A program made the translations under genes and the position numbers. The notes under the pieces are model-generated. The model was not told where the DNA came from. It did not search any database and worked only from the letters and a program-made list of their open reading frames with translations. A stretch of 64,000 nucleotides of DNA, from assembly GCA_002803225.1 (NCBI GenBank), contig NXFV01000917.1, positions 1 to 64,000 of the forward strand, in the 5' to 3' direction. This DNA is from Gamarada debralockiae (Eukaryota; Ascomycota; Leotiomycetes; Helotiales; Hyphodiscaceae). Below, piece after piece: positions 21,921 through 34,479 of the stretch (position 1 is the first letter of the stretch; each line of letters begins with the position of its first letter).

Positions 21921-21975
21921 CAAGATCAGATCAGATAAGATGATAAGAAAATCAGATAAGATCAGCTGAGATCAA
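21921..21975. promoter_or_regulatory. GATA-motif cluster upstream of an MFS gene
   Basis: A low-complexity stretch holds three GATAAG motifs within 27 bp (21934, 21942, 21955) plus several GATCAGAT units. HGATAR is the recognised binding site of fungal GATA factors such as AreA. It lies about 300 bp before the ATG of the MFS gene at 22255. It could be a nitrogen-control site or merely a simple repeat. Confidence 0.35.
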
Positions 21976-22254
21976 ATATATTACAAAAACCAACTTCCAC
22001 CCCATGCAAATGTGAAGCGATTGGTACTCTGATCTCTGACTTGGAGGCGCAAAGGAGGGGCTAGAATTAAGCTAGATTAAGCGAGAGCATCTCATCTCCT
22101 TTATCGCCGAGGTCCGCCGATTGGTTTGCTCAAAGCTACATGTATTGGATCATCCTGTTCATGGTATGGTCATCCCCTAGCATTACTTCTCGTCCCCATC
22201 TCTCTCAAAGACCCTCTTAGGCTACCTACTTGACGTGCACCTTTACCAGAAGCT

Positions 22255-23831
22255 ATGGCTGACATTGAACAAGCCCCTCAACAGACGGAGACGGCCGATG
22301 AGAAAGCCGTACAAGGTCCTCAAAAGAGCCAGATTCGGGAAGGCAAAGACACGAGAAAGAGGGACGAAAATGAGACATTCCTCGTGACTTTCAGTCCAGA
22401 TGATCTGGAAAATCCCCAGAACTGGTCAAAGAAAATGAAATGGGGTGTCACAGCCGCCTTGTCTGCGACAGGCTTCAACCGTATCATGCTCTCAACTGTA
22501 AGTCCAACAAAAGCTTTTGCAGGATTGAAATATGTACTGATGAACTCTGCTCACAGATAATGGCACCGGCAATTAACACCATCACAATCGACCTTGACAT
22601 GACCAACATTGAGTCGGTCATGTGTCTCTCGGTTTATCTACTTGCAACCGCATTTGGTCCACTTGTCATCGGTCCTCTATCGGAAATCTACGGTAGAAAG
22701 CCGATCATCCACATCACCAACGTCTGGTTCTTGATCTGGAATCTCATTTGCGGTTTTGCCAACTCCAAGGGTCTGCTCCTCGCCTCCCGCCTTCTGGCCG
22801 GTTTCGGTGCCAGCGCAGTATACGCCCTTGGATACGGTGTCTTGGGCGATGTCTGGTCCCGCGAGCAGAGGGGACTATCGCTTGGTCTCTACCTCCTGGT
22901 GCCACTCCTCGGTGCGGCCGTCGGTCCGATTCTCGGAGGTTTCATCACCGAGTATACGTCGTGGCGGTGGATATTCTGGTCGACGTCCATCTTGCAGGCA
23001 ATCCTCGCGGTAGCCTCGATTCCCTTCGTTCTCGAGACCTACGCACCCCTTCTCCTTCACAGGAAAGCGGAGAGTTTGCGTAAGAACACGGCCGATTCTC
23101 GCTACTACGCCGAGATTGAGACTCGCGAAGAAGGCCGTTCAGCCGTCTGGAAGCTGCAAAACAGTCTTTCAAGGCCGCTCCGACTGCTGATATTCCATCC
23201 TATCGTCCAGATTCAAGCCATTCTAGGCGGCGTCAACTATGGACTGCTCTACTTTGCCCTTTCCAGCTTTTCCAGTCTTTTCGTTTCAGCCTACGGCGAA
23301 TCAATTTCCATATCCGGTCTTCACTACATTGCCCTGTGTCTGGGTGAGGTTGCCGGTGCCCAGCTTTGCGGACCTCTGATGGACTACACCTACCGCAAGC
23401 TGAAGGCCAGAGCGGGCGGCAACGCCTCCCCCGAGTTACGCATACCGTTGATGATACCGGGTGCAATCTTGACGCCGATAGGTCTCCTGATCTATGGTTG
23501 GGCCGCTCAGTACAAAATGTTCTGGCTCGTTGTCGACATCGGTGCTGCCATCTTGTCTCTAGGTATGCAGGTCTTTGGTACGACGCTTCAAGCATACGTG
23601 ATGGACTCGTACCCCGAACATGTCAGCTCTGCGTCAGCTGCCACGCAATTTCTGCGCAGTTTAACTGCTTTCGCCTTCCCGCTCTTCGCTCCCAGAATGT
23701 ACGAGACACTGGGATACGGTTGGGGCAACAGTATGCTTGCTTTCCTATCTATTGGAATAGGCCTACCGTCGGCTGGCTTGCTCTGGCGATATGGTGCTAG
23801 ACTACGAACCAAGGGACAGTCTAGCTACTAG
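22255..23831 (+). CDS. MFS drug:proton antiporter (DHA1 family)
   Basis: Two exons, 22255-22497 and 22557-23831, with a 59-nt phase-0 intron (GTAAGT..CACAG), give 505 residues. A polar, charged N-terminus of about 65 residues ends in the DPDDLENPQNWS-like signature FSPDDLENPQNWSKKMKW, typical of DHA1 permeases in the Flr1/Tpo group. About 12 membrane segments follow, with motif A-like GPLSEIYGRKP and an antiporter-type motif C region (LLGAAVGPILGGFITEY). It should export small molecules at the plasma membrane. It follows the gamma-synthase pseudogene and converges on the Zn2Cys6 regulator, which suggests a former cluster. Confidence 0.9.
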
Positions 23832-24059
23832 AGGCTCTCTGTTCATCCAGCTGCCTAGAATAGAACGTCGCGCACTCGCTGTCCACAGCAGCACGCAAGA
23901 AGCTATTATATTCAATTATCACAATAACGTAAGTGCCAGAAAACTGTGTCCCACAACCCCCTCACCATTGGCCGAATCTCTCCATTCCAGCTGCTACGGT
24001 CGACAATTATACGTGTCGGGCAGCATAGAGGATCATATAGCAGGCTTAGTAGAATATCC

Positions 24060-24361
24060 TTACATAGAACAGCCCAACGGAGCGTAGGAATACCATGACA
24101 AATGGAAGATATAGTTCCCAAGCTGAAAGACGACGATATACTCCCACATATAGTTCTTTAAACGAGCAGATATTCTTTCCATCTTTCCCCAACGTCGTCT
24201 GGATTTGACGTTGATCTCTGCTGGAGCAGCACTGCTACCGTACTCCCTTATATCAAGCCACGCCTCTTTTTTCGGGGAAGCATTCAAGCAACTAAACCAA
24301 CGCTCGCTCTCGTGATTTAGAATCCAAGACAGTAGCCTTGTGAGCAAAATGGTGACCTATT
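24060..24361 (-). pseudogene. Detached C-terminal coding segment of the Zn2Cys6 regulator
   Basis: About 95 codons in one frame on the minus strand (ILLTRLLSWILNHESERWFS, then LDIREYGSSAAPAEINVKSR..LKNYMWEYIVVFQLGNYIFH) look like the conserved C-terminus of the same regulator family. They follow the regulator's stop at 24388 by about 27 bp. Between them lies an intron-like piece with CTAAC and AATAG but with GA where a GT donor is expected, and one extra base in the HILL segment. I infer that the gene once continued here and that splice loss cut it off. Confidence 0.6.
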
Positions 24362-24387
24362 GAGGAATGTTAGAGATATTGATCATA

Positions 24388-26062
24388 TCAGGAGAACATT
24401 GGAGCTTTGCCTGTGTCGTTGACCGCAGCATCTTTCGAATATTTATCAGGGGCCTTTACATTCTGCTCAAAATCAAGGCCTCTATGCAATGTGAGGCGAG
24501 CTAGTGGGCAGTAGCGTCTTACGACTGCACAATTGTCAGCGAGAGTTTAAGGTATTAAAAGGAGAGGATGTCGCAAGACAATAGGCGATAAATTACCTCC
24601 ATAACTACCTTTTCTCACTGGGCGCCCACAACCCACAAACCAATCGGAGTTGCTTTGGTATTGTGATAGAGATAACTTAGAATTCCAATAATCATAAGTT
24701 TTATCTAGCAGTGACACTGGAGAGCACGAGCTCAAGTAGGTTTGACTCTTCAAAGTGAGCTGTGACAGTGGTCCAAGATCGGCTACAGGGATAGAGCTGA
24801 AAGAGAATGATTTGGGGTCGAAAGATAGCGGTATATCTGAAGAATCAGGGTATGCCTCTTGCTCCAGATCATCTGGAGTGGTCTGCCACACAAAATTCCC
24901 CTCCTTGCGCCACCTTGCGGCCGCGGCTTCAAGGATGAATTGCTCAGTGTCACTAGCAATTGGAAGCTTAAGCTGTGACCCGAGGTAGACAACATAATGC
25001 GCAAGAATCTGACAGAGGTGATCTTGCATCGCTCGAAATTGAGTGTGCTCCCTTCGCATAGAGTTATACAATTCCTATAGCAAATGTTAGTCTTAGAACT
25101 GTCCTACGTTTGACTCTAATCAAGTACTCACCTTATCCAAAGATAAGGAATCGCTGTTAACTGGGTTAGCATATCCGACAGCAAGAATGGTGCCAACTAT
25201 GAGAAGAAACAAAGCTAGAAGAGCATCTTTGGAGCAAGTCCTGAGAGACTGGGGCTTTAACTTCTCATCGAGAAATTTTAAGAAGTTATGACCGGCGATA
25301 GCACCAATTTGATAAAGTTCTGGAACACTCAAATGATGTTTGTCTTCTGTAGTCGGCTGGATATGTGCAAGTGATTCGGCATAGAGCATGCGTTGGAAGC
25401 AGATTCTACCGTCAAATTCGAAAATCGGTTCAATGAGTTCCATGAAATTGGGCGAAGACAATATTCCGACTTTGCTTGTAGTGGACATTTGAGGATTGTT
25501 GAGCCAGTCAGCAATGTTAACTACCAGCGTAGGTAGATCCCATGTGACCTGGGAGGCGAAGTTGAGGCTGATGGATTTAAATGCTAGATCGGTACTCTTT
25601 ATTATCACTGAATCTCGAATCTGCACTGAGGGAATGGCTGTGGAACAGATTGTTAGCCTAATGACAATTTATAGCGCATCCCATGAAAGTGAAGCATACA
25701 TTCTTCAAAGACGCTAACTTCAGCCAGCCGCGTCCGAATACATCCTGAGAACGACAGCATCTGCTTTTCATGAGCATGCAAGACCGACGCTAGCTGTTCA
25801 CAAGTAGTACAAATATCATCGGCAGAGCACTGAAGAAACTTAGTATCCCTCACAGATAACAAGGCTAAGGAGGACTCACCGGGATCTTCAACAACGAGCA
25901 TCTCAAGCACGCACGTCTCTTCCGTACCGCTTTCACTTCTTCGCGTCTTTTGGGATCGAATTTGGCTCGTTCGCGCATCTTGCCCTTCGCTTTCACTACT
26001 TTAAATGTATTAAAGGGAGACATGTCGCTAATGGATGGAGCCTTGAGGTTAGAAGAAGCCAT
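24388..26062 (-). CDS. Zn2Cys6 fungal transcription factor, probably truncated
   Basis: Five exons (26062-25880, 25829-25700, 25637-25132, 25074-24597, 24524-24388) with introns of 50-72 nt join to 477 residues. The start is MASSNLKAPSISDMS. A basic stretch (KRREEVKAVRKRR) precedes the zinc cluster: C52, C55, C62, C68, C71 and C91 (ACLRCSLLKIP, CSADDICTTCE, GCIRTR). The last spacing, 19 residues, is longer than in Gal4-type clusters but fits a known fungal subfamily that ends in CxRxRL. The rest is helical. It ends at GKAPMFS, although coding-like sequence of the family continues beyond the stop. It may have regulated the adjoining MFS and gamma-synthase genes; this is inference from position. 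Confidence 0.8.
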
Positions 26063-26826
26063 GAAAGCGCCCCGAACGCAGAATTAAGTTTGCCAATGAA
26101 TTGGAATTAGAAAATTGTCAAGAATTGGAAAAGCATAACAGCAGAGAGGGGAGCGCGGCGGTTATATATATATAGCATATTGTTGCGTCCGTCATAACGC
26201 TTCACACAGAGGTGATGCTGCTATAGTTAGACGCCAATAAGGCTGCATCAAAACGCCACAATCGGTGAAAAGATTTTGACTTCTTTTGGACTAGCTAAGA
26301 TCTGGTAACGGCACGTGGCCTATGAATTTCTCTTATCCTTGCGTAGCTCCTCCTCATGTCTTAAGCTAGAATATTTGTCTGGAAACTCGGTATTCACTCC
26401 ACCGTAAACCTCGCACTGGCGCAAAGACTGTTAAAGAACTAACAAATCAAACCTAAACCGACGGGATGGTATTCGACCGATTGCGATTCCTTCAACAAGC
26501 TGTACCAAGCCTAGCTCAGACAACTTGCAAGGCTCTTTATCCAGGCGAGTCACCTCCTTGAAGAGTTGGATGAGAAAGTGGTGAAATCCAAGTAATTGAT
26601 ATTAATACTATCTTCTGTCTGATCATCTTCATCCAATTTTAAAATGCAACATAAAACCCTCTTCCAAATCATCCAAGATACGCCAAAATTCATAAACCCA
26701 CCAAATCGCACTATCGCTACACCCCTAAAATATCACATAAATTTGATAAGATACTCCATTATATGCATAAGATCTCCAATCAACTATAGCTGTCCAGAAA
26801 GCAGAGCTTCGGTGGCTGGTGAGGTA
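26063..26826. other. Intergenic stretch between regulator start and chitin synthase stop
   Basis: No gene seen. It should hold the regulator's promoter; an AT-run (TATATATATATAG) lies near 26164, about 100 bp from its ATG and in a TATA-like position. The right part is the 3' flank of the chitin synthase. Confidence 0.45.
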
Positions 26827-29800
26827 TTAGTCTTCGTCAAGTCTCATATTTTTGAAAGTTGGACAGGACATACCAGAATTAATGTAAGCTCGCCTTGCAT
26901 CAAGTGGCACGCCAAAGCGCCTCTCAAGCTCATTCTTAATGCTCTTCTTCGTAACGGTCATCAAGTCCGCTGTCTTCAGAATCTCACGGATCTCAGCCAA
27001 GATCGCATCGTCGCTTGGTAGACCAGCTAGGTTGGCCATCTCTAGCTCTTGGTTCCCGAAATGCTGACTACCGCCGAATTGACTTGCGCGGTTGCCAGGC
27101 GTAAGCATCTCGGATTGAGCCAGGGACATGCGGGAGTTGGAATTGTAGAGGTTGGCATTCTTGGTATCGTATGGATAGTTGTTGCCACCGATGCCACCTA
27201 CCTGGGACATGGGTCGCGACGGTGGGTAGTTGAACTCCGAAGCTGCAGCTGGGTGGTAGGACTTCGTGCCGTAGGAGTAGCCTGAGACTTCGGAGCGATC
27301 GTCTCGCATGGTTTGGGCTTCCCAGAGCTCGGCTTGGTACTCCTCCCATTTCTTGTGCGGGATGGAAGCTGGGTCGAACTTGCCCTCGTCGGTGATAACG
27401 ATCTTTCGTCCCTTTTCTCCGGTGACCACACGAGTGTTACCCCAGGAGAAATCGTCCATGTGCCAGAAGCTGTACAAGGGTAAGGCGAAGGAGAAGATGG
27501 GAATGGCCATAATGTACAGAATCATCCATCCGATCATCTCCCACTTTCGGCGAAAGATGAAAATGAGAGCCTGTAAACCGTAAATGGCACCGAGGAGAAT
27601 GAAGGCTGTGGAGGTAATAGCGCTACTATGCCGAATGAGGAGAACAATCAGGTAGACGATGTAGGCAACAATAACAGGTTGGACTAGGGTAGAGAGTAAG
27701 TCGATGAAAACGACGAAGCGCATACTGAAGCAGCAGAAACCGCAAAGTTGCGACAAAGGTATGAGCTCGATGAGATTGTGAACTGTAGAGTTGATCCAGC
27801 GACGACGTTGAGACAAGAAGACCTTCCAGGTATCAGGAGCAATCGTCCAAGCATGTGCGCTGAAGAGGTACTTCGTCTTGTACTTAGGGTGATGCTTGAT
27901 GAGCAATGTTGTCAGGTAACGATCCTCACCCAAGTGAAGCAAGTTCTTCATATGGAGAGTATCGACACGAATATTGGCGTAAGCTTCGACGACCTCACGG
28001 CTGACGAAGAGAGGCTTTCCGGACTCAGCGGCTCGAATACGGTACATAGTGAAACAACCGGGCAAACATGTCACGCTACCAAATAAACTTTCGAATGCCT
28101 TGGCGAGATTGTGAGAGATGAAGTACTCGTAGACTTGAATCATAGTAACGAAAGAGGATTTGGCGTTCGTAAGGCCTGTCTCTCCGCATACTCCAATGAG
28201 CCTCGTATCGTCTAAGAAAGCCGAGACCATGCGGGAAGCCGAATCTGGTGCAACGACCGTGTCTGCATCGATTTGCAACATGAACTCGTAAAAGGTTGGG
28301 TTGACTCCGATAATGTTTCGAATTTGATGATACATCTCGAGTTCAAGCGGACTCATGGCAGCGTTGTAGTGAACCCTGTTCAGGAATCGCATCATGACCA
28401 TTTGGGAATCACGCTTTCCTCTGTTACCAGGACGTGAAACCTCCGACGGCTTGCCTATCTTGACAATGACCAAGAAAGGAACAATGTGCCCTTGAACCTC
28501 ATAAAGACCAGAATAGACTTTGCCCATGTTGTGTTGCTTCATACCCTCGCCCAGTGACTCAAAGCTCAAGGGCTCAGGGTCGACAGTGTCAGCGACGCCG
28601 AGAATGTCGAGCACGATACGAGGGGTTGGCCTGTCGTTTCCTTGACCGATAATCATACCGTCACAGATAACAACCAACAGTTTGCGCTTATCGTCGTACT
28701 TCATCCTAGCAGCCGAATCGATGGCACGTCGGAGAGAGTCCTCGTCTTCGGTATATGCAGGCACCTGGCAAATAACGAACTTGTCCAAATTTTCAGGAAC
28801 GTTCTTGCCGCCAAATTGAAGAGCTGCAAAGAACTTAAAACCGATGACACAACAAAGAAGGATCGAGATAGCCAGGCTTAGGTACTCCGAAAATTGGCAC
28901 TTGACTGAGTTTCTCGTGTCGACGTTTCCGACGTAGAACAGGTTGTCAAGACACAGTTGCATGCGCTCCCGCATTCCATCGTCAATGGCCAGGGCATTCC
29001 AGTATTTTGTCACATCCTCTCCCGCCTTCTGCTGGAAAAGATCTACGACCAAAGGATCCATGAAGTTGGTATTGACATTGTCAGGAGGGGTTTGGCCATC
29101 AGGCACCACAACTCTGCGTCCTCCTTGAAGATATTTGGTGAAATCGTAGACCCGGCCGTTCAATATCGCAATCGATTCCAGCTTGCCCGCCAACTTGCTA
29201 ACATATTGAGGTGTGTACCCGATATTTCCCACTTTGTAGTTGGCTTTGAGATACATCATCTGCTCGAAGAACCAATCAGGCCGACTATCGTTGGTGAATG
29301 CTCTGAAGTCATGGTATTTCGGGTTGGTATCGGTGCTGCTGATCACTGATGCGGAACCGCTGGTGTTGGTGGTCGTGTAGTCAAGCTGAACGGAAGGATC
29401 GATGCTGCCATCGACTCCCTGGCAGAGGGCTGAGACTTGGACCGGGAAAAGTGAAGTGGCATCAAGGCCAGCATAAGCCAAAATTGACTTCTGAGGAATG
29501 ATGCTTGGATAATGACTGGGAGCGAATTCTCCGAGATCGAAGACTTGACCACGGATAGCAACGTAGGCAGATGCACCATTCTTGCCGTTGTGACTTGTCA
29601 GTTCGGAAGCACTGTAGACGTGTTGTTTCGGGCAAATAAGGATTGGGAAGATCACAATGAACCATGCAACAAAGAGACAACTGAGCCAGATCATCATGTT
29701 GATGGCAAGCTTTTCTCTCCATGCTTGGCGGACGTCTTTTCGAGGTATGCGTCCAATCCAGCGGACTGCGAAATCTGGGATGGGCCATGTCAATAACCAG

Positions 29801-32575
29801 ACCATAGCCACCCACCTCTTTCGGCTGCCGCTTGTCTTGACTTCTTCGACTTCAACCATCGTTTTCTCATTGCCCTTCTCTGCTAATTGCTCCTTTGTGT
29901 CGAGGTTCCGGAACATGTCTCCTTGGCCAAGAGCAGAAGCGCCAGCATCAGAGCGCGAATCCACGTCGTGAGCACCACCGAAGTAGCCCGGTTTCTTGTC
30001 GCCATAAATGAAACCTCCAGGGCTAAGTCCTGGAGAGCCGCCAAGCAGGCGTTCTTTCGAAGCACTGTAGCCACCGTGACCATCACCAGGAGTGAGCATA
30101 CCATCCCCTCCGTCATCCGAAGGCGCTGGGTACCGGCCTTGAGTGAAGCCGCGTTCGCTGAGTCTAGCGATCTCCGCCCAGCATCTTTCACTCAAGAAGA
30201 TACCAGTGCTACCAATTCTCGCCTCATTTCCAGGCCATCTCTTCTCATCCACAACCATCTCGGCTTTCTCACGCTCGCTGCCAACCAAAATTGTCTCCGC
30301 ATCTGAGAGACCAAGGAATTCGCCAAAAGGAAGGAATATACTGAAGTCGGCATTTCGCAGTCGCTGACTGATTTCTGCGATGCCGAATGTTTGTACTTGC
30401 GTTCGCACACATTTGCTGTCGAATTGGTTGGCAATACGTCGATCATTGGGCTTCAAGCAGAAAACAAAGTAGGGGTTTGTGTTCTGAGCGGAGAGAGATT
30501 TTGTGACGTTGTCCAGGGATGAAAGGAACTGTGCAGCAGCTCCCTGATCGATATTTCTAGTTTTCCGGCCCTTGGTTTCTGGGTCACCGGCATCAGATAA
30601 AACATCCTCGACAGACTCAGAGGCATCTTTGGCATCGCGGGAAGCGAATCTCGAAGGCCTGTTTCCCTTCTTGCGCATCACACTTGGTTGTCGTAGAGGC
30701 TTGGAGCTGACTTGTGCCTGCATAATTGTCTTCTTCTCTTGTGGATGGACCACGGTCTGAAGCGCTTCTTGTCCGAAGAGCTGGCCAACGAAATCACTCT
30801 TAGTCGACGAGATCAAGTTCATAAGATCTCCAGAAATGACTTCTCCGTTCTCCTCCACAAGGCCAGCCACCAGGTATTCGACTTCTCCAGCAAAATGCTT
30901 GACTACAAAAGAAGCTGAAGCGTTGTGAGTAGCGAAATTGCTTCCTGGCAATTTGGCCGTAGCACTGCCGACAGCAATTGCTGGGTTCTTGCCCTCAAAC
31001 CGCTTTCGAAGACTTTCCAATAATTGCATATCAGTCCTGTTCCGTTTTGTTTGGTCATCAAGGATGCTGAGAAGACCATTGCCGTGCTTTAGGAGTCCCT
31101 TGACAGCGTCGGAGTTGTCGAAATAGCTAGTAGCTGCCACAGTGACTTCTTCACTCTCTAGCATCTCAGCTTTGCCCTCGAAGAAGCTCTGCAGGGTAAA
31201 GTGGTACAATGATTCAGTGGCCGCATTGTTGAGGAGTTGATCCAGGGTGGATTCTGTAGAAGGCTGTTGAGCGAAACCTGGGAAGTCGATGATTGAGATC
31301 GTGTTAGCGACTGTGTCCTCGGCCGCACAAACTCTCTGGTTGATACTTTCAATCACATATGCCACAAGCAGGGAGTAAAGGGTCCTAGCAAGCTCATCTG
31401 CGTTCTTCCGGGCCCCCTTAGGGTCCAGCATGACAGTAACTCGCTCCCGTTGAAGAATCCTAGTCTTGTACCCAAGAGTCGTTTGTAAATCTTGGGCACT
31501 GACTCCGAGGAATGCGGCGATTATACCAAGGACCTCCTTGTTCTTCACAGCAGTGATACTTTGTCCTCCTTCGTGTGAGAATCCACCACTATCATCTCCC
31601 GTTACCGTAGTGTTTTCACTCGTTTCAAACTCAAGTTGACCGATGTGGAGAATACTTGCCAAAACTTGGCAAATCTCTGCAATTTCACTCCTGGGGAATT
31701 CCAATTTTCTCAAGGCCGTCTTGAACAGCTGGAAGCCTTCTGCATCATTTATCCCAACCTTGAGCTGTGTCGGATGTCCGAGGTACCTCCATCTCTTTTG
31801 TTGTCCGCCAGTTGAATGCCTGTGTACGCTTTGGCTTGGATGGACTGCGTTCGAAAGAGCGCCATGTGTATCAAGTCCGAGATGGGCCTTTTCAGCGGCA
31901 CTTGTACCAGCTAGGAGGTAGTATAAAACATGGAAGGAACGTTCCCCAGTTGGCACATCTGCCACCCTGCTTCGCTCCAATCTGTGATCCAAGACCTTTC
32001 CGCCAATGAGTGTTGGGTTGACAGTTGAAGATGTATCATATTGGAGCTCGAAAAACAAGCCGGCTTTGGATGCGGTAGGGGTTGTAGCAGTCTTGGTAGT
32101 CGTCAAGGTGTCGAAAACATATGCAGCGAGTGACAATTTCGTGGACAATGGGGTAGAAGATTTGTTGAGCAGTGCCGAAAGTAAATGGGAGCGAATTGTT
32201 GTTTTTCCAGATCCAGACTCGCCGCTGCAAAATATTAGCAATAATCCTCCTACATTTGAGAGATCCTTCGACTCACAGGAAAACCACAGCCTGATTTTCG
32301 GAACGTGCTCCAAGTCTTGTCCAAGCTCTGTCTGCCAAATCCTCAGCTCCACCCATGGCACTTCCTTCCTTTCCTCCATCTGGGCCTTTGGTTGAAGATG
32401 CATATGTATTAAGAGAAATCAACGCGTGCGAGGAAAGTTGGGCAGTCGGTAGTGATACATGAAATCGGCTCGCAAGGTGTGCTGTGAGGTGTGTATCCGA
32501 TTGAAGATGGGCTGGCAGGGCAGGGAGTGAAGGTTGAGAATGGGCTCCGCCGCCACCTTGATTGTTCAAGGCCAT
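26827..32575 (-). CDS. csmA: Chitin synthase with myosin motor-like domain (class V, CsmA type)
   Basis: It polymerises GlcNAc into chitin at hyphal tips and septa; the motor-like part helps localise it on actin. Exons 32575-32277 and 32224-26827 with a 52-nt intron give 1898 residues, normal for the class. The N-terminal motor-like domain (about 1-790) has an intact P-loop, GESGSGKTT, at 101-109, right after the splice. Membrane helices follow at about 900-960, then a cytochrome b5-like region and another helix near 1210. The GT2 catalytic core has DADT near 1417, EDRYLT, and [12 protein letters not shown] near 1572. A cluster of helices comes next, and a DEK-C domain at the end ([24 protein letters not shown]). 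It is divergent from csmB. Confidence 0.96.
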
Positions 32576-34479
32576 TGTGTACTTGAAAATGGGTCGAAAC
32601 CCTCGCGTTTAATGGTTACTCTCAAAATATGGTCGAGTCCAAAGATTGTCGAGGTTCGAAGTGGACTGTTTGGAAAATTGAGGGTACGATCCCGTGTTGG
32701 TGTCCCCCTGGTAACGCAGGATGCAGGATTCGAGAAACGCCCCAGAAATCCTTCTCAAAACAAGTGAAAGCGAGTGTGAATTAAGAAATGGAAGAGCGAG
32801 TGTCGAAGGGATAGAAACGATTGTTGGTGGTATCCAAATGAAGATACCAGGAAGAAAAAGTAACGAATTGTCACGAAACTCGTACAGTAGGTAGGCAAAA
32901 AGCTGTAGTGTTGAAAGAGTTGGTGGCCCCAGGCGGTTTGGTACGCAAAAGTTCACTACAATTTTGCTATTTTAGATAATTTGTCAGGGGTACATTTCCT
33001 TCTAACCCACTCAGCCAATCTTAAAAGTCGAATATTTCGTTCAAGCGGCGTTGGATGGGTACTGGTCTGAGCTTTGCCGTTGCCACTCTGGATCCATCCA
33101 ACACGAGAATCTTGGTGAGAAGCTGGACCGCTGCGCAGCCTCGAATACAGCAGCCGCACATGCATTTCATCATGCAGCTCCTGATGGATCAGGTTCAACT
33201 CGCTCTTGTTCGGGTGAGAACACGAGAAAGCTGTCCATACGGATCTTAGGTTATGCTCGTCTTTCTCGGTTTCTATGTATTTGGATTCATGTGCAATCAG
33301 GAATTCATCCTGATGTTCAAGACAAATCCTGCTCAAAAAATAAGTTCCGACTCCCGTTTTTAAAGCAGCCCTCAAAATCATAACGCCGTCCAAACCGGGG
33401 AACATACAGTAGCTTCTCAATGGTCGAGTACAGTGGTGCCGGAGCCACAACTTTCATTTCTTTGGGGGAGTCCGTTAAAAACCCCCTGAAGTTGGGATTC
33501 GATCACATTTTGTCTTTCTCTTTCTCTGTCACAGCTGAAATATCCCTCTTCTTCTTCTTCTTCTTCTTTCTTTGTTTCTGTTTTTCAGATCATATGACGT
33601 ATGTATCAATCTTTCGGAAGAAGACATTTATTTCATTGCATAATCGGATGCGAGGAGCCGTTTGTTGGGAGAAAGTCTCGGGTTCTTGCTTCTTAGAGCG
33701 GAGGTCGACGATCTGTTAAAAGCGCCTCTGCTGAAAGAAGGCGCGATGTGGAGTTTCGCTTCTTAAAATAAACTTCGACTCAATGCTGCTCTGAACAAAG
33801 AGGCTTGAATCAGCTGATTCCAGTTCGTATCATTCGTCTAGAGCACCCTATGAATCTCACCGGCATTCCAAATATGTAAAAGCAGCGCTCACCTAACCCT
33901 TCGTATTTTGCCTTTGGTGACCATTTCTCGCATACAGTGCGGCTTGGACTGAAAATTCCATCCAGGGGCCCGTGTCCAGGGGTTTTCCAACATTCAAGGT
34001 CTTCTTGACTTGCCGTAGCCTGTAACCGCAGCGTCGACGATTCTCGAGGAACTAATTCATGGAAGAAAAACATTCCACATGCCTTAACATCTTCTCAGTC
34101 GATTTCTGTAGTTCGACATATTTTCACATTTGAATCCGCCTCACTCGTTTTGGTAGTATCTTCTTTCTATTTCCAATTATTATCTACCGATTTTAATTCG
34201 TCGTCCTCTCGTTTTCCAACGCTCGCTCCTGCAGACACCGTTGCTCAGCGACCAAACCCCCCCCCAAAAAACACGGTACAGCTCACTCCTACGATCCCAC
34301 ACGCTCGTCTGGAACTCGAATATTCACGCGTCCGAGAAAGAAAAACGAATTCCACCAAGCAAATATACAAAAAGAAATTTAGAGGAGGACAAGTTGGAAA
34401 ACTACGTTTTGGTGGACCTCAAAATCAACAACAGGCCTAGAAGCCAGAAAGAGAGAAGAATTTCCTCATTCTTTGAATC
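32576..34479. promoter_or_regulatory. Shared upstream region of the divergent chitin synthase pair
   Basis: 1.9 kb separates the two start codons. I see no supported gene in it; the longest frames (for example 32956-33450) have no recognisable content. A CTT-rich tract at about 33548-33575 and long pyrimidine runs before the csmB start are typical of strongly expressed fungal promoters. Co-regulation of the pair from this region is plausible. Confidence 0.6.

Noticed and set aside
32956..33450. A 164-codon frame in the chitin synthase spacer as a gene
   Set aside because: It has no recognisable domain or good start context and sits in what is expected to be promoter sequence.
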